Counted from the first letter of the stretch, positions 8,219-18,955 are shown. The stretch is 64,000 bases of DNA from Pseudomonas indica NBRC 103045 (GCF_002091635.1 NZ_BDAC01000006.1:186001-250000), one strand, 5' to 3'. Notes: generated by a model not told the origin, from the sequence alone. Translations and numbers: made by a program.

Positions 8219-9085
8219 TCAGGCGAGCAGGCTGGGGTTCACCAGCAGCTCGGCCCGGGAAAGCAGTTGCACGGCGCCACCGACGCGGACGCGATTGTCC
8301 GTACCGACACGCAGATCGATCCGGCTCGGCCGCCCGACGAACCGGCCCTGGTTGAGCACGAAAGGCTCGTCGCGCACACAGCGGCCGTGTTCCACCAGGT
8401 AGGCGGCCACCGGCCCGGCGGCGCTGCCGGTGGCGACGTCCTCGACCACGCCGAGCGGGTCCCAGGTCCGGCCTTCGAGGGCGTCGACATCGAGCAGGTA
8501 GACGAAGACGGCGCCAATGCCGGCGAGCAAACGGTCGAGGTCAGCGCGGTTCTGCCGGGCGCGGGCCAGCGCGGCGCTGCTTACCGGCAGTAGCAGGTAG
8601 GGCAACCCGGTGCTGACCACACAGGCGGGGTAGCGGACGTCGAGATCGTCGGCCGCAAGGGAAAAGGCTTCGGCATAGATGCGCGCGTCTTCCCCACTCA
8701 GGCGCACGCCCCACTCGGCTTCGCCCTGGTCCATTTCGGCGTAGAAGCCCTGGCCCTGGCGGCGAGTCCGCAACTCGACGGTCTTCATGCTGAGGCGCAG
8801 GCGCCAGTGGCCGCTGTCGCCGGGCTCGTACAAGTGGTGCAGCAGGGCAGCGGCGCCGAGGATCGGATGGCCGGCGAAGGGCAATTCCTCCTCGACGGTG
8901 AAGATGCGTGCCGCGTACTCGCCGGCCACTTCGCCGGGCAACAGGAACAGCGATTCGAACTGGCGCAGCTCCTGGGTCAGCGCCTGCATGGTCGCGGTGG
9001 AGAGGCCACGGGCATCGTCGAATACGGCGAGGCCGTTGCCGGTCAGCGGGCGTTCGGCGAAAACATCCATTTGCCAGTAGTGCAT
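8219..9085 (-). CDS. PhzF-family isomerase-like protein
   Basis: 288 residues from the ATG at 9085 (MHYWQMDVFAERPLTGNGLA); a longer upstream frame is not family-like. PhzF proteins are diaminopimelate-epimerase-fold enzymes. Seen are the N-terminal VFAERPLTGNGLAVF (usually GNPLAVF, here Pro changed to Gly), the catalytic Glu in LTQELRQFESLFL, EELPFAGHPILGAA, and the C-terminal DVATGSAAGPVAAYL. There is no phenazine operon here, so this is one of the common stand-alone PhzF relatives of unknown substrate. Its start is 8 bases from the stop of the DUF411 gene upstream, so the two are probably one operon. Confidence 0.85.
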   Translation of the reverse strand: MHYWQMDVFAERPLTGNGLAVFDDARGLSTATMQALTQELRQFESLFLLPGEVAGEYAARIFTVEEELPFAGHPILGAAALLHHLYEPGDSGHWRLRLSMKTVELRTRRQGQGFYAEMDQGEAEWGVRLSGEDARIYAEAFSLAADDLDVRYPACVVSTGLPYLLLPVSSAALARARQNRADLDRLLAGIGAVFVYLLDVDALEGRTWDPLGVVEDVATGSAAGPVAAYLVEHGRCVRDEPFVLNQGRFVGRPSRIDLRVGTDNRVRVGGAVQLLSRAELLVNPSLLA

Positions 9086-9093
9086 GACGATCC

Positions 9094-9522
9094 CTAAGGG
9101 TATTCGGCCAGAACCGGTTCGCTGCCATCCTGGGCGACGCCGATCACTTGGTAGGCATCCTGGCGGCCGTCCATTTCCATGCCTGGAGAGCCGGTGGGCA
9201 TGCCCGGCACGGCGGCGCCGAGCAGGTCGGGACGCTGGCGCAGCTTGAGGATATCGGCGGCCGGTACGTGGCCTTCGACGAACTTGCCGTCGATCACCGC
9301 GGTGTGGCACGACGCCAGGCGATGCGGCACGCCGAGGCGGGATTTCACCGCGTTCATGTCCTGGTCGGGATGGTCGGTGACGCTGAAGCCATTGGCCTCC
9401 AGATGGTCGATCCACTTCTCGCAGCAGCTGCAGCCAGCGGCACGGTAGACCTCGATGGCGATGGGCTCGGCGGCCTGGGCGGTGCCGGCGAAGAGGGCGG
9501 CGAGCAGAACGAGACGGCGCAT
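9094..9522 (-). CDS. DUF411 periplasmic metal-binding protein
   Basis: 142 residues from the ATG at 9522. A clean signal peptide (MRRLVLLAALFAGTAQA, cut before AEPI) precedes a thioredoxin-like DUF411 domain with AAGCSCCEKWIDHLE (Cys at about 30, 32, 33). Conserved SCHTAVIDGKFVEGHVPAADI and AVPGMPTGSPGME (Met-rich) follow. DUF411 proteins are often near copper or arsenic resistance genes and are thought to bind metal. No such genes are next to it here. Confidence 0.88.
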   Translation of the reverse strand: MRRLVLLAALFAGTAQAAEPIAIEVYRAAGCSCCEKWIDHLEANGFSVTDHPDQDMNAVKSRLGVPHRLASCHTAVIDGKFVEGHVPAADILKLRQRPDLLGAAVPGMPTGSPGMEMDGRQDAYQVIGVAQDGSEPVLAEYP

Positions 9523-9715
9523 GGAAATTCCTCCGGTCAAACGAGGGCCCAGCATAGCGTCATGCGAGCGGCCACCCAAGGCCGCATCGTCGCACCCCGG
9601 CGAGCGAACGAAATGGCACTTTGGCGGTCACTGCTAGATCGTCCCCGCCGCGTCGCGGGGCTCGCGCTCTTGGCCTGCCCTCGAGCGAAGCCTGTTCGCA
9701 TGGAGAGTATGGAAA

Positions 9716-10300
9716 ATGTTCTTTGCCCGCATCGTCCTGGCCATCCAGGCACTGGTCATGGGCGGTTTCGGTTTGGCCTACTGGCTCTGGCCCTACGAAA
9801 TGGCCAATCTGAACGGCATGTTGCTGATGGAAACCGTCTCGGTGAGCAACATGCGTGTGTATTACGGCGGCCTGCAACTGGGCCTGGCGATCTTCCTGCT
9901 GTGGAGCATGCGCCGGCCGGAGCGGGCCAGCCCGGCGCTGGTGCTGCTGGTGCTGATCCAGCTCTCGCTGTCGCTGGCACGCCTCGGGGCGTTGTGGCTG
10001 GATGGCGGCGCCCTGCAGAGCTTCGACCTGACTTCGCTGGTCTACAAGCTGGCCGCGGCCGGCCTGGCGCTGCTGGCGCTCTACCTGCTCGCCCGCCAGC
10101 GGCGCACGGAGGCCGAGCGGGAGGCGGCCGACACGCTGGATGGCGCGGCCTTCGATAGCGATTTCGACGAGCCGCCTGCGCCGCAGTTCAACGTGCGCGA
10201 ACTGCCCTTGGAACGGGTGACGCGGACGGACCTGGCCGAGACCTCGGAAGTCGAAGTCAGGCCCGGTCTGACGGATAACTGGAGCGAGCCGCGCAGCTAG
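9716..10300 (+). CDS. Integral membrane protein, DUF4345-like
   Basis: 194 residues with four hydrophobic segments in the first two thirds (about 3-24, 45-65, 74-92, 106-124) and a charged, acidic cytoplasmic tail (about 130-194). The N-terminal part, with GLAYWLWP and VYYGGLQLGLAIFLLW, resembles DUF4345. SD GGAGAG lies 6-8 bases before the ATG. The acidic tail is longer than I expect for the family. Function is unknown. Confidence 0.75.
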   Translation: MFFARIVLAIQALVMGGFGLAYWLWPYEMANLNGMLLMETVSVSNMRVYYGGLQLGLAIFLLWSMRRPERASPALVLLVLIQLSLSLARLGALWLDGGALQSFDLTSLVYKLAAAGLALLALYLLARQRRTEAEREAADTLDGAAFDSDFDEPPAPQFNVRELPLERVTRTDLAETSEVEVRPGLTDNWSEPRS

Positions 10301-10322
10301 TGCGGCGAAGAAAGCGCTCCGT

Positions 10323-11417
10323 TCAGCGGCGCTCCAGCAGGACGCCGCTTTCCATGTGGTGGGTGTAGGGGAACTGGTCGAACAGCGCGCAGCGCACGAC
10401 GCGGTGGGTGTCGTGCAGTTGGGCGATGTTCTGCGCCAGGGTTTCCGGGTTGCAGGATATGTACAGGATGCGCTCGAAGCGGCGGGTCAGCTCGCAGGTG
10501 TCCGGGTCCATGCCGGCGCGGGGCGGGTCGACGAAGACACTGCCGAAGGCGTAGCTCTTCAGATCGATGCCGGCGAGGCGGCGGAACGGACGCACCTCGT
10601 TCAGGGCCTCGGTGAGTTCCTCGGCGGAGAGGCGCACCAGGGTCACGTTCTCCACCCCGTTGTCGGCCAGGTTGGCCAGGGCCGCGTTCACCGAGGTCTT
10701 GCTGATCTCGGTGGCCAGTACCTTGCGTACCCGGGTCGCCAGCGGCAGGGTGAAGTTGCCGTTGCCGCAGTAGAGCTCCAGCAGATCGTCGCTACGCTCG
10801 CCCAGCACCTCGTAGGCCCAGCCGAGCATCTTCTGGCACACCGCGCCGTTGGGTTGGGTGAAGGCGCCCTCCGGCTGGCGATAGCGGAAGCGACGCCCGG
10901 CCACTTCCAGCTCCTCTTCCACGTAATCCCGTCCGATCACGATGCGCTGGCCACGCGAGCGACCGACCAGGCTGACGTCCAGTTCGGCCGCCAGCCGTTC
11001 GGCATCGGCCTGCCAGGCGGCGTCCAGCGGGCGGTGATAGGCGAGGGTGATCAGCGCGTCGCCGGCCAGGGTGGTGAGGAATTCCACCTGGAACAGCTTG
11101 AACGACAGCGCGGCGCTGGCCTGCCAGCCGGCCTTCAGGCGCGGCATCAGCTCGTTGATGCGGCGGCTGGCGATGGGGAAATTGTCGATGAGTACCGGGG
11201 TGAACTTGTCGCCCGGCTCGAACATGGCGTAGTCGCGCTTCTCGCTGCCGCTCTCGCGCCACAGGCGGAATTCGGCGCGCAGGCGGTAATGCTCGCGCGG
11301 CGAGTCGAAGACCTCGGGCTCGGGGGCGTCGAAGGGCGCCAGCAGGTCGCGCAGGCGGGCGGTCTTGTCGGCGAGCTGGGCGGGGTAGGCGGCGGGGTCG
11401 AAATGCGGACGGCTCAT
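10323..11417 (-). CDS. trmA: tRNA (uracil-5-)-methyltransferase
   Basis: Makes m5U54 in the T-loop of tRNA using S-adenosylmethionine. The 364 residues start at the ATG at 11417 ([15 protein letters not shown]). The SAM site is [15 protein letters not shown] (about 210-224) and the catalytic Cys motif is in [18 protein letters not shown] (about 316-333), with DPPRAGMDP just before. It lacks the N-terminal TRAM and the 4Fe-4S Cys cluster of RlmD/RumA, which separates TrmA from its rRNA relatives. Confidence 0.95.
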   Translation of the reverse strand: MSRPHFDPAAYPAQLADKTARLRDLLAPFDAPEPEVFDSPREHYRLRAEFRLWRESGSEKRDYAMFEPGDKFTPVLIDNFPIASRRINELMPRLKAGWQASAALSFKLFQVEFLTTLAGDALITLAYHRPLDAAWQADAERLAAELDVSLVGRSRGQRIVIGRDYVEEELEVAGRRFRYRQPEGAFTQPNGAVCQKMLGWAYEVLGERSDDLLELYCGNGNFTLPLATRVRKVLATEISKTSVNAALANLADNGVENVTLVRLSAEELTEALNEVRPFRRLAGIDLKSYAFGSVFVDPPRAGMDPDTCELTRRFERILYISCNPETLAQNIAQLHDTHRVVRCALFDQFPYTHHMESGVLLERR

Positions 11418-11469
11418 GGAACACTCATCGAAACGGCGCGCGGGCAACGTGACCCGCGCGCGGAGGGGA

Positions 11470-12765
11470 TCAGGCGCTGAAGAAACCCAGCTTGATCACG
11501 AACAGGATGGACAGGATCACCAGCGCCGGGTTCAGGTCTTTCCAGCGCCCGGCGAGCAGCTTGATACCGGTCCAGGCGATGAAGCCGAAGGCGATGCCGT
11601 TGGCGATGGAGAAGGTCAGCGGCATGGCCAGGGCGGCGACCACCACGGGCGCGGCCACGGTGAGGTCGTCCCAGTCGATCTGCGCCAGGCTGCTCGTCAT
11701 CAGCACGGCGACGAACAGCAGCGCCGGCGCGGTGGCATAGGCCGGTACGGCGCCGGCCAGCGGCGAGAAGAACAGGCTGAGGAGGAACAGCAGGGCCACC
11801 ACGCAGGCGGTCAGGCCGGTGCGGCCCCCGGCGCTGATGCCGGCGGCGGATTCGATGTAGCTGGTGGTGGTCGAGGTGCCCAGGGCGGCGCCGGCCATGG
11901 TGGCGGTGCTGTCGGCGAGCAGGGCGCGGCCGAGCTTGGGCATCTTGCCGTCCTTGTCCAGCAGGTCGGCTTTCTGCGCCACGCCCACCAGGGTGCCGGA
12001 GGTGTCGAACAGGTCGACGAAGAGGAAGGCGAAGATCACGCTGACCAGGCCGATGTCCAGCGCGCCTTTCAGGTCCAGTTGGAGCAGGGTCGGCATCAGC
12101 GATGGCGGCATCGACACCACGCCGTCGAGGCCGGAGAGACCGAGCACGATGGACAGTCCGGTGACCACCAGGATGCCGATCATCACTGCGCCGGTCACGC
12201 GGCGGTAGGCCAGCGCGGCGATCAGGAAGAAGCCCAGGCAGGCCAGCAACGGGCCGCCGGCGGAGAGGTTGCCGAGGCTGACCAGGGTGGCGGGGTGGTC
12301 GACCACGATGTCGGCGTTCTTCAGCGCGATGATCGCCAGGAACAGGCCGATGCCGGCGGCGATGCCGGAGCGCAGGGCCAATGGGATGCTGTTGATGATC
12401 CATTCGCGGATCTTGAAGATCGACAGCAGGAAGAAGATCGCGCCGGAGAAGAACACCGCGCCCAGGGCGGTCTGCCAGCTGTAGCCCATGGTCATGACCA
12501 CGGTGTAGGTGAAGAAGGCGTTGAGGCCCATGCCCGGTGCCAGGGCGATCGGGTAGTTGGCCAGCAGGCCCATGATCGCCGAACCGATGGCCGCCGCCAG
12601 GCAGGTGGCAACGAATACCGCGCCCTTGTCCATGCCGGTTTCGGCGAGCATGTTGGGGTTGACGAAGAGGATGTAGGCCATGGTCAGGAAGGTGGTGATA
12701 CCGGCCAGGACCTCGGTACGCACGGTGGTGTGGTGCGCCTTGAGTTGGAACAGCTTTTCCAGCAT
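11470..12765 (-). CDS. NCS2-family purine permease (AzgA/guanine-hypoxanthine type)
   Basis: Inner-membrane proton symporter for purine bases, 431 residues. Start at 12765 because GGGGGAG precedes it by about five bases and it aligns with [20 protein letters not shown] of relatives. About 12-14 membrane segments are visible. Family marks: [20 protein letters not shown] at the N-terminus, [33 protein letters not shown], and the [20 protein letters not shown] segment. It is AzgA-like rather than the UraA/UacT type. Specificity among adenine, guanine and hypoxanthine cannot be read from sequence. Confidence 0.9.
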   Translation of the reverse strand: MLEKLFQLKAHHTTVRTEVLAGITTFLTMAYILFVNPNMLAETGMDKGAVFVATCLAAAIGSAIMGLLANYPIALAPGMGLNAFFTYTVVMTMGYSWQTALGAVFFSGAIFFLLSIFKIREWIINSIPLALRSGIAAGIGLFLAIIALKNADIVVDHPATLVSLGNLSAGGPLLACLGFFLIAALAYRRVTGAVMIGILVVTGLSIVLGLSGLDGVVSMPPSLMPTLLQLDLKGALDIGLVSVIFAFLFVDLFDTSGTLVGVAQKADLLDKDGKMPKLGRALLADSTATMAGAALGTSTTTSYIESAAGISAGGRTGLTACVVALLFLLSLFFSPLAGAVPAYATAPALLFVAVLMTSSLAQIDWDDLTVAAPVVVAALAMPLTFSIANGIAFGFIAWTGIKLLAGRWKDLNPALVILSILFVIKLGFFSA

Positions 12766-12933
12766 GGTGACTCCCCCGTGGCGCAGTGCGCCGTAAATGG
12801 ACAGCATTAGCAAAGCACAGCGAGTGCCAATCTTCTTCTGGGCTGCGAAAAGCGGCGCATGATACCAGCTCACCCGGTGGCGGAGAATTTCTGACCGGAC
12901 GAGCAGCAAACGTTTACCGATGGAGGAATTGCC

Positions 12934-13485
12934 ATGACCGCCCGAGCCCTGCTCGCCGTCGCCGACGGCGTGGAAGATATCGAAACCGTGACCATCCTCG
13001 ACGTGCTGCGCCGCGCCGAGATCGAGGTGCTGGTGGCCAGCATCGAGGACCGGCGCATGATCACCTGCGCCCGGGGTACGCGGCTGACCGCCGATGCCAT
13101 GCTGCTCGACGTGCTGGCCCAGGACTTCGACCTGATCGTCCTGCCCGGCGGCGGAACCGGCGCCGAACGCCTCGGCGGCCATCAGCCACTGGCCGAGCGG
13201 GTGCGCCAGCAGGCCGCCGCCGGCAAGGATTACGCCGCTCTCTGTGCGGCACCGGTGCTGGCCCTGCAGACCTATGGCGTGCTCAAGGGGCGGCGGATGA
13301 CCTGCTACCCGTCGTTCAGCGACCGCCTGTCCGGCTGCGTATTCGTCGACGAGCCGGTGGTGGTGGACGGCAACTGCATCACCAGCCAGGGCCCGGCAAC
13401 CGCCATGGCCTTCGCCCTCGCCCTGGTCGAGCGGCTGGCCGGCAAGGCCAAGCGCAACGAGGTCGCCAAGGGGCTGTTGGCGTAG
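12934..13485 (+). CDS. DJ-1/PfpI-family protein (YajL-like)
   Basis: 183 residues of the DJ-1/YajL branch. The catalytic Glu lies in ADGVEDIETVTILDVLRRA (about 10-28) and the nucleophile-elbow Cys in YAALCAAPVLALQTYG (about 105). The C-terminus has SQGPATAMAFALALVE. YajL/DJ-1 proteins are proposed glyoxalase/deglycase or oxidative-stress chaperones; the activity is debated. SD GGAGGAATTGCC precedes the ATG. Confidence 0.85.
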   Translation: MTARALLAVADGVEDIETVTILDVLRRAEIEVLVASIEDRRMITCARGTRLTADAMLLDVLAQDFDLIVLPGGGTGAERLGGHQPLAERVRQQAAAGKDYAALCAAPVLALQTYGVLKGRRMTCYPSFSDRLSGCVFVDEPVVVDGNCITSQGPATAMAFALALVERLAGKAKRNEVAKGLLA

Positions 13486-13657
13486 TACCTGTACTGTCGT
13501 TCCATTCCGTTTTATCCGCAGCCCCTCTATCTCGGGGGTTGCCGTCTTGTTATCCCCTGGGCTGAACGTTTGTTTTCCTCGGGCAGTCGTACCTTAGGGG
13601 CGATTGCCGGCGCTTGGTTGGCTTGTCGCCGTACCGATGCCCTATGCCGAGGTGCCT

Positions 13658-14176
13658 ATGAACGCGACCGCCACGGACGAGGACGAAGGCCGCTTCGCCG
13701 CTCACGCCGTCACCTTGACCGTCAACGGCCAGCGCCGGCAGGTCGAGATCCAGCCCTGGGTCACGCTGCTCGACCTGTTGCGCGAGCGGCTCGGGCTGAC
13801 CGGCAGCAAGAAGGGCTGCGACCACGGCCAGTGCGGCGCCTGCACGGTGCTGGTGAACGGCCACCGGATCAATGCCTGCCTGACCCTGGCGGTGATGCAC
13901 GAAGGCGCCGAGGTGATTACCGTCGAAGGGCTGGCCGAGGGCGATGCCCTGCACCCGTTGCAGGCAGCGTTCATCGAGCACGATGCGTTTCAGTGCGGCT
14001 ACTGCACGCCGGGGCAGATCTGCTCGGCGCTCGGCCTGATCGTCGAAGGTGAGGCGCGTAGCGCGGATGAGATCCGCGAGGCCATGAGCGGTAACCTGTG
14101 CCGCTGCGGTGCCTATCCCAATATCCTCGCCGCCATCGAGCAGGTGCTGGCCGACGACGAGCGGAGGCCGGAATGA
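13658..14176 (+). CDS. paoA: Aldehyde oxidoreductase 2Fe-2S subunit (PaoA-like)
   Basis: Small iron-sulfur subunit of a xanthine-oxidase-family molybdoenzyme. 172 residues from the ATG at 13658, chosen because GAGGTG lies just upstream. The first plant-type cluster is [15 protein letters not shown] plus a later CL, and the second is [11 protein letters not shown] with [12 protein letters not shown]. coli PaoA has an N-terminal Tat signal. None is seen here, nor in the longer frame, so this complex may be cytoplasmic. The stop overlaps the next gene (ATGA). Confidence 0.88.
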   Translation: MNATATDEDEGRFAAHAVTLTVNGQRRQVEIQPWVTLLDLLRERLGLTGSKKGCDHGQCGACTVLVNGHRINACLTLAVMHEGAEVITVEGLAEGDALHPLQAAFIEHDAFQCGYCTPGQICSALGLIVEGEARSADEIREAMSGNLCRCGAYPNILAAIEQVLADDERRPE

Positions 14177-15159
14177 GCCCGTTCGCCTACCGCAAACCCG
14201 CCGCGCTGGACGAAGCGTTGGCCCTGGCCGGGCCCGGCGCGCGTTTCATCGCCGGCGGCACCAACCTGCTCGACCTGATGAAACAGGACGTGCTGCGTCC
14301 GAAGCTGCTGATCGACATTACCGGCCTGCCGTTGCGCGGCATCGCCCCCACCGGCGACGGCGGCCTGCTGATCGGCGCGCTGGTGAGCAACGCCGAACTG
14401 GCCCGGCACCCCGAAGTGCTGCGGCGTTATCCGCTGCTGTCCCGGGCGATCCTGGCCGGTGCTTCGCCGCAACTGCGCAACATGGCCAGCACCGGCGGCA
14501 ACCTGCTGCAACGCACCCGCTGCTACTACTTCTACGACACCGCCACGCCCTGCAACAAACGCGAGCCCGGCAGCGGCTGTGCGGCGCGCGACGGGCTCAA
14601 CCGCATCCATGCGATCCTCGGTGCCAGCGAGCACTGCGTGGCCACCCATCCCTCGGACATGTGCGTGGCCTTGGCGGCACTGGAAGCGAAGGTGGTAGTG
14701 GCGGGGCCGGAGGGTGAGCGGCGCATCCCGTTCGCCGATTTCCACCGCTTGCCCGGCGATACGCCGCACCAGGACAACAACCTGGAGGACGGGGAACTGA
14801 TCACCGCGGTCGAGCTGCCCCCGACCGGCTTCGCCTCGCATTGCGCCTACCTCAAGGTGCGTGACCGGGCTTCCTATGCCTTCGCCCTGGTCTCGGTGGC
14901 GGCGTTGCTGGAGCTGGACGGCGGGCTCATTCGCGAGGCGCGGATCGCCGTCGGCGGGGTGGCCCATAAGCCCTGGCGTGACAGCGAGGCGGAAGTCGCG
15001 CTGATCGGCCAGCCGCCGGTCGAGGCGAGTTTCCATGCCGCCGCCGACATCCTGTTGCGCGACGCGCAGCCGCTGGCGCACAACGGCTTCAAGATCGAAC
15101 TGGCGCGGCGCTGCATCGTCCGCGCCCTGAGCGATGCCATTGGAGGTGGCCGCCCATGA
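14173..15159 (+). CDS. paoB: Aldehyde oxidoreductase FAD subunit with extra Fe-S cluster (PaoB-like)
   Basis: FAD-binding medium subunit, 328 residues. The FAD loop is [15 protein letters not shown] (about 24-38) and the second flavin motif is [15 protein letters not shown]. The insertion [20 protein letters not shown], then C, and later EHC and HPSDMC, supplies four Cys, as in PaoB and 4-hydroxybenzoyl-CoA reductase-type subunits that hold an added 4Fe-4S cluster. Both ends overlap neighbours as ATGA, giving strict co-expression with paoA and paoC. Confidence 0.9.
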   Translation: MSPFAYRKPAALDEALALAGPGARFIAGGTNLLDLMKQDVLRPKLLIDITGLPLRGIAPTGDGGLLIGALVSNAELARHPEVLRRYPLLSRAILAGASPQLRNMASTGGNLLQRTRCYYFYDTATPCNKREPGSGCAARDGLNRIHAILGASEHCVATHPSDMCVALAALEAKVVVAGPEGERRIPFADFHRLPGDTPHQDNNLEDGELITAVELPPTGFASHCAYLKVRDRASYAFALVSVAALLELDGGLIREARIAVGGVAHKPWRDSEAEVALIGQPPVEASFHAAADILLRDAQPLAHNGFKIELARRCIVRALSDAIGGGRP

Positions 15160-17363
15160 CTGTCGTCCGTTCGCCCCTGGGGCAGCCCCTCGATCGTGTC
15201 GATGGAGTGAGCAAGGTGACCGGCCAGGCGCGCTATGCCGCCGAGTTCACGGAGCCCGGCCTGCTGCACGGCTGTGTGCTGGGCAGTCGCATCGCCCGGG
15301 GGCGCATCCTCGCCATCGACGCCGAGGACGCCATGGACGTCGCCGGGGTGCACCTGGTGCTCAGCCACCGCAACCGCCCACGGATGGCCGCTGACGATGA
15401 AAGCTACGAGGACGCCGATGCCGCTGAGGGCTCGCCGTTCCGCCCGCTGTATGACGAACGCATCCTCTACAGCGGGCAACCGGTCGCGCTGGTGGTGGCG
15501 GATACCCCGGAGCTGGCGCGCTACGCCGCTTCCCTGGTGCATGTGGAATACGAAGAAGAGGCCCACGAGACCGACCTGTGCGGCCTGCTCGAGCATGCCC
15601 ACGCCGCACCGGCCAAGCTGCCGCCGGCTCGTGGCGACGCGGACGCCGCGCTGGCCGGCTCGGCGCTGTGCATCGAGGTGGAGTACCTGTCGCCGGTGGA
15701 GCACCACAACCCGCTCGAACCCCATGCCTCGACGGTGCTGGTGCAGCCCGACGGCAGCCTGCTGATCCACGACAAGACCCAGGGCACGCAGAACAGCCAG
15801 AGCTACATCTGCCAGGTGTTCGGCCTGGACCCGAAGCGCGTCCGGGTCTGTGCCGCTTTCGTTGGCGGCGCGTTCGGCTCCGGGCTGCGGCCGCAGTATC
15901 AGTTGACGCTGGCGGTGATGGCTGCGCTCAAGCTCGGCCGCTCGGTGCGGGTGGCGCTCAGCCGGCCGCAGATGTTTACCTTCGGCTACCGGCCGCGCAC
16001 CGTCCAGCGCCTGCGCCTGGGGGCGGCTGCCAATGGGCGGTTGCAGGGGCTCAGCCATCTGGCGATCGGTCAGACTTCGCGCTTCGAGGATTTCACCGAG
16101 CATGTGGTGGAGTGGTCCGGCATGCTCTACCAGTGCGACAACGTCCACCTCGACTACCGCCTGGTGCCGCTGGACGTTCACACCCCGCTGGACATGCGCG
16201 CCCCCGGTGCCGCGCTGGGCCTGTATGCCCTCGAATGCGCGATGGATGAACTGGCCTGCGCGGTGGCCATCGACCCGCTGCAACTGCGCCTGTTGAATTA
16301 CGCCGACGCCAACCAGAACGAGGGCAAGCCGTTTTCCAGCAAGGCCCTGCGCGACTGCTACCGGCAGGGCGCCGAGCGCTTCGGTTGGAGCCGGCGCCCG
16401 CTGGAGCCACGCAGCCTGCGTGATGGCCATGAGTTGATCGGCTGGGGCATGGCCGGTGGCGTCTGGGAGGCGTTGCAGATGCCGGCCAGTGCCAAGGCCA
16501 GCCTGGGTGGCGACGGCATCCTGCGGGTGAGCAGCGCGACCACCGATATCGGCACTGGCACCTACACGGCGATGACCCAGGTTGCCGCCGCCGAATTCGG
16601 CCTGCCGGTGGAGCGCGTGGCGTTCCGCCTGGGCGACTCCAGCCTGCCCACCGCGCCGCTGCAAGGCGGCTCCGCCACGGTGTCGTCGGTGGGTACGGCG
16701 GTGCAGCAGGCATGCGTGGCGCTGAAGAGCAAGCTGTTCGACATCGCCCGCCAGCGACCCGGTTCGGCCTTCGCCGGGCTGACACTGGAGCAGGTGTGTT
16801 TCGCCGAAGGCCGGTTGAGCCGCCGCGACGATCCGGACCAGGCCATCGAACTGAGCGACCTGATCGGTAGCGGCGCCCCGCTGGAGGCGCGCGTGGACGC
16901 CAAGCCCGATCCCCGCCGCGAGGCATTCTCCAGCGCCACCCACTCGGCGGTGTTCGTCGAGGTGCGGGTGGACGAGGCGCTCGGCCGGGTGCGGGTCAGC
17001 CGGGTGGTCAGCGCGGTCGCCGCCGGCCGCGTGGTGAACCCGAAGACCACGCGCAGCCAGATCCTCGGTGGCGTGGTCTGGGGCATCGGCATGGCGCTGC
17101 AGGAGGAAACCCTGATCGACCACCGGCTCGGTCGCTACATGAACCACGACCTCGCCGAGTATCACGTGCCGGTGCATGCCGACATCGGCGAAATCGAGGT
17201 GCTCTTCGTCGAGGAAGAGGACTTGGTGGTCAACGCCCTGGGCTCCAAGGGCGTCGGCGAGATCGGCATCGTCGGCGTTGCCGCGGCGGTGGCCAATGCC
17301 GTCTATCACGCCACCGGGCGAAGGGTGCGGGAGCTGCCGATCACCCTGGATAAGTTGTTGTAG
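15156..17363 (+). CDS. paoC: Aldehyde oxidoreductase molybdenum subunit (PaoC-like)
   Basis: Catalytic subunit of 735 residues binding molybdopterin cytosine dinucleotide. Marks: N-terminal [19 protein letters not shown], the [10 protein letters not shown] loop, [15 protein letters not shown] near residue 345, [29 protein letters not shown], and the C-terminal [16 protein letters not shown] with the base-catalyst Glu (about 704). It most resembles PaoC/YagR, which oxidises aromatic and other aldehydes. The complex needs MocA, encoded at 18956. No XdhC/PaoD-type insertase gene is in the window. Confidence 0.9.
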   Translation: MTVVRSPLGQPLDRVDGVSKVTGQARYAAEFTEPGLLHGCVLGSRIARGRILAIDAEDAMDVAGVHLVLSHRNRPRMAADDESYEDADAAEGSPFRPLYDERILYSGQPVALVVADTPELARYAASLVHVEYEEEAHETDLCGLLEHAHAAPAKLPPARGDADAALAGSALCIEVEYLSPVEHHNPLEPHASTVLVQPDGSLLIHDKTQGTQNSQSYICQVFGLDPKRVRVCAAFVGGAFGSGLRPQYQLTLAVMAALKLGRSVRVALSRPQMFTFGYRPRTVQRLRLGAAANGRLQGLSHLAIGQTSRFEDFTEHVVEWSGMLYQCDNVHLDYRLVPLDVHTPLDMRAPGAALGLYALECAMDELACAVAIDPLQLRLLNYADANQNEGKPFSSKALRDCYRQGAERFGWSRRPLEPRSLRDGHELIGWGMAGGVWEALQMPASAKASLGGDGILRVSSATTDIGTGTYTAMTQVAAAEFGLPVERVAFRLGDSSLPTAPLQGGSATVSSVGTAVQQACVALKSKLFDIARQRPGSAFAGLTLEQVCFAEGRLSRRDDPDQAIELSDLIGSGAPLEARVDAKPDPRREAFSSATHSAVFVEVRVDEALGRVRVSRVVSAVAAGRVVNPKTTRSQILGGVVWGIGMALQEETLIDHRLGRYMNHDLAEYHVPVHADIGEIEVLFVEEEDLVVNALGSKGVGEIGIVGVAAAVANAVYHATGRRVRELPITLDKLL

Positions 17364-17370
17364 CGAAGGC

Positions 17371-18609
17371 TCAGTCCGTCCGCTCCGCCTCGGGGCGGTG
17401 CATGTGATCCCGCTGTGCCAGGGTCGGGAACAACTTCATCCACAGGCCGGTTACCAGCAGTGTACCGGCCCCGCCCAGCACTACCGCCGGTACGGTGCCG
17501 AACCAGGCGGCGGTGACCCCCGACTCGAACTCGCCGAGCTGGTTGGATGCGCCGATGAACAGGCCGTTCACCGCGCTGACCCGGCCGCGCATCTCGTCAG
17601 GTGTTTCCAACTGCACGAAGGCGCCGCGGATGACCATGCTGATCATGTCCGCCGCGCCGAGGATGGCCAGCACCAGCAGGCTGAACCAGAAACTGGTGGA
17701 CAGGCCGAAGGCGATGGTCGCGACACCGAAGACGCCCACCGAAATGAACATGGTCCGCCCGACCTGGCGCTCGATGGGGAAGCGCGCCAGCCAGAAGGAC
17801 ATCAGCAACGCACCCACCGCCGGCGCCGAACGCAGCAGGCCGAGGCCCCAGGGACCGGTGAGCAGGATGTCCTTGGCGAACACCGGCAGCAGCGCGGTGG
17901 CGCCGCCGAGCAGAACGGCGAACATGTCCAGGGAGATGGCGCCGAAGATGTCCGGCCGGCTGCGGATGAAGCGGATGCCGCCGAGCAGGTTGTGCAGCGT
18001 GGCGGGTTCGGCCTTGCGCGGCACGTGATGGTTCGGCAACCCGAGCATCAGGGCGCAGGCGAGGATGTAAAGCAGCGCCGTCGGCACATAGACCCAGAAG
18101 GCGCCGAAGGCGTAGAGCAGACCGCCCAGGGCGGGAGCGACGATGGTCGCCGCCTGCATCGCCGAGGCCGATGCGGCCACGGCGGCGGGAAACAGGGCCG
18201 CCGGCACCAGGCTCGGCAGCAGCGCCTGGGTGGTCGGCATCTCGAAGGCACGGGCCGCGCCGAGGAGAAAGGCCAGGATGAAAATCATCTCGCGGGTCAC
18301 CGCGTCGCTGGCGCTGCCCAGCACCAGCGCAATGGCGATCAGCGCCTGGGCGCCCTGGCAGAGCGCGGCGATCCGGCGCCGGTCGTAGCGATCCGCCACG
18401 TGACCGGTGTGCAGCATGAACAGCACGCGCGGCACGAACTCCACCAGCCCGACCAGGCCGAGGTCGAGCACGCTGCCGGTCAATGCGTACAGGTGCCAGC
18501 CGATGGCCACGGTGAGCATCTGGAAACCGCTCGCCGTGCAGACGCGGGCGAGCCAGAACGCGAGGAACGGACGGTGATGACGCAGCAGCAGTTTGCCGTG
18601 GGTGGACAT
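17371..18609 (-). CDS. MFS transporter (EntS/MFS_3-like exporter)
   Basis: 412 residues from the ATG at 18609 (MSTHGKLLLRHHRPFLAFWL). Twelve membrane segments are visible. The MFS loop 2-3 signature appears as GHVADRYDRRR (about 72-82), and LGLVGLVEFVPRVLFMLHTG precedes it. The layout matches the MFS_3 group that includes the enterobactin exporter EntS, but most members are uncharacterised. It is convergent with paoC, 7 bases apart, and divergent from mocA. Confidence 0.85.
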   Translation of the reverse strand: MSTHGKLLLRHHRPFLAFWLARVCTASGFQMLTVAIGWHLYALTGSVLDLGLVGLVEFVPRVLFMLHTGHVADRYDRRRIAALCQGAQALIAIALVLGSASDAVTREMIFILAFLLGAARAFEMPTTQALLPSLVPAALFPAAVAASASAMQAATIVAPALGGLLYAFGAFWVYVPTALLYILACALMLGLPNHHVPRKAEPATLHNLLGGIRFIRSRPDIFGAISLDMFAVLLGGATALLPVFAKDILLTGPWGLGLLRSAPAVGALLMSFWLARFPIERQVGRTMFISVGVFGVATIAFGLSTSFWFSLLVLAILGAADMISMVIRGAFVQLETPDEMRGRVSAVNGLFIGASNQLGEFESGVTAAWFGTVPAVVLGGAGTLLVTGLWMKLFPTLAQRDHMHRPEAERTD

Positions 18610-18738
18610 GGTGGATTCGGGGCCGGGAAGGAGAGCCGGCGAGGTTAGCACGCCCGGATGAGGGTTGAGGTTGCATACCCGCAACAGAGCGTTCGCTGAT
18701 CGAACGGTCAATCTTTTTGGGGGCGACCCGGCCTCCTT

Positions 18739-18803
18739 GTAGGAGCGAGCTTTGCTCGCGAATTGGGCTGCGCAAACGCTTCGCCAGCAGAGCTGGCTCC
18801 TAC
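18739..18803. repeat. Head-to-head REP pair (REPIN-like)
   Basis: GTAGGAGCGAGCTTTGCTCG followed by CGAA, then about 17 bases, then TTCGCCAGCAGAGCTGGCTC followed by CTAC. Each arm is a Pseudomonas REP with its own short hairpin, and the two are inverted relative to each other, as in REPIN doublets mobilised by a RAYT protein elsewhere in the genome. It lies in the 346-base gap between the MFS gene and mocA. Confidence 0.8.
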
Positions 18804-18856
18804 GAAAAAGCCAGTGGGCGCCGTGGCGAATTCATCCGTCCGGCGATGATGGGTTC

Positions 18857-18874
18857 GGTCGAATGAATTCGACC
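18857..18874. promoter_or_regulatory. Perfect 8-2-8 dyad upstream of mocA
   Basis: GGTCGAAT, GA, ATTCGACC: an 18-base palindrome 82 bases before the mocA ATG. A related half site (GGCGAATTCATCC) lies about 30 bases upstream. Spacing and symmetry suit an operator for a dimeric regulator. No regulator is identified. Confidence 0.4.
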
Positions 18875-18955
18875 CAAGCCATTCCACACAGCGAGACATC
18901 GACATCTCGCGTTCGGCTAGGCTTTAGTAGCGTTTTCACGTTCCGGAGATCCGAT

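Noticed and set aside
8219-9415. N-terminal extension of the PhzF gene (398 residues)
   Set aside because: The extra 110 residues are Arg/Pro-rich antisense of the DUF411 gene and the family starts at MHYWQMDVF.
11470-13182. Long N-terminal extension of the purine permease
   Set aside because: The extra sequence is antisense to the DJ-1 gene and lacks SD support; MLEKLF with GGGGGAG upstream is the family start.
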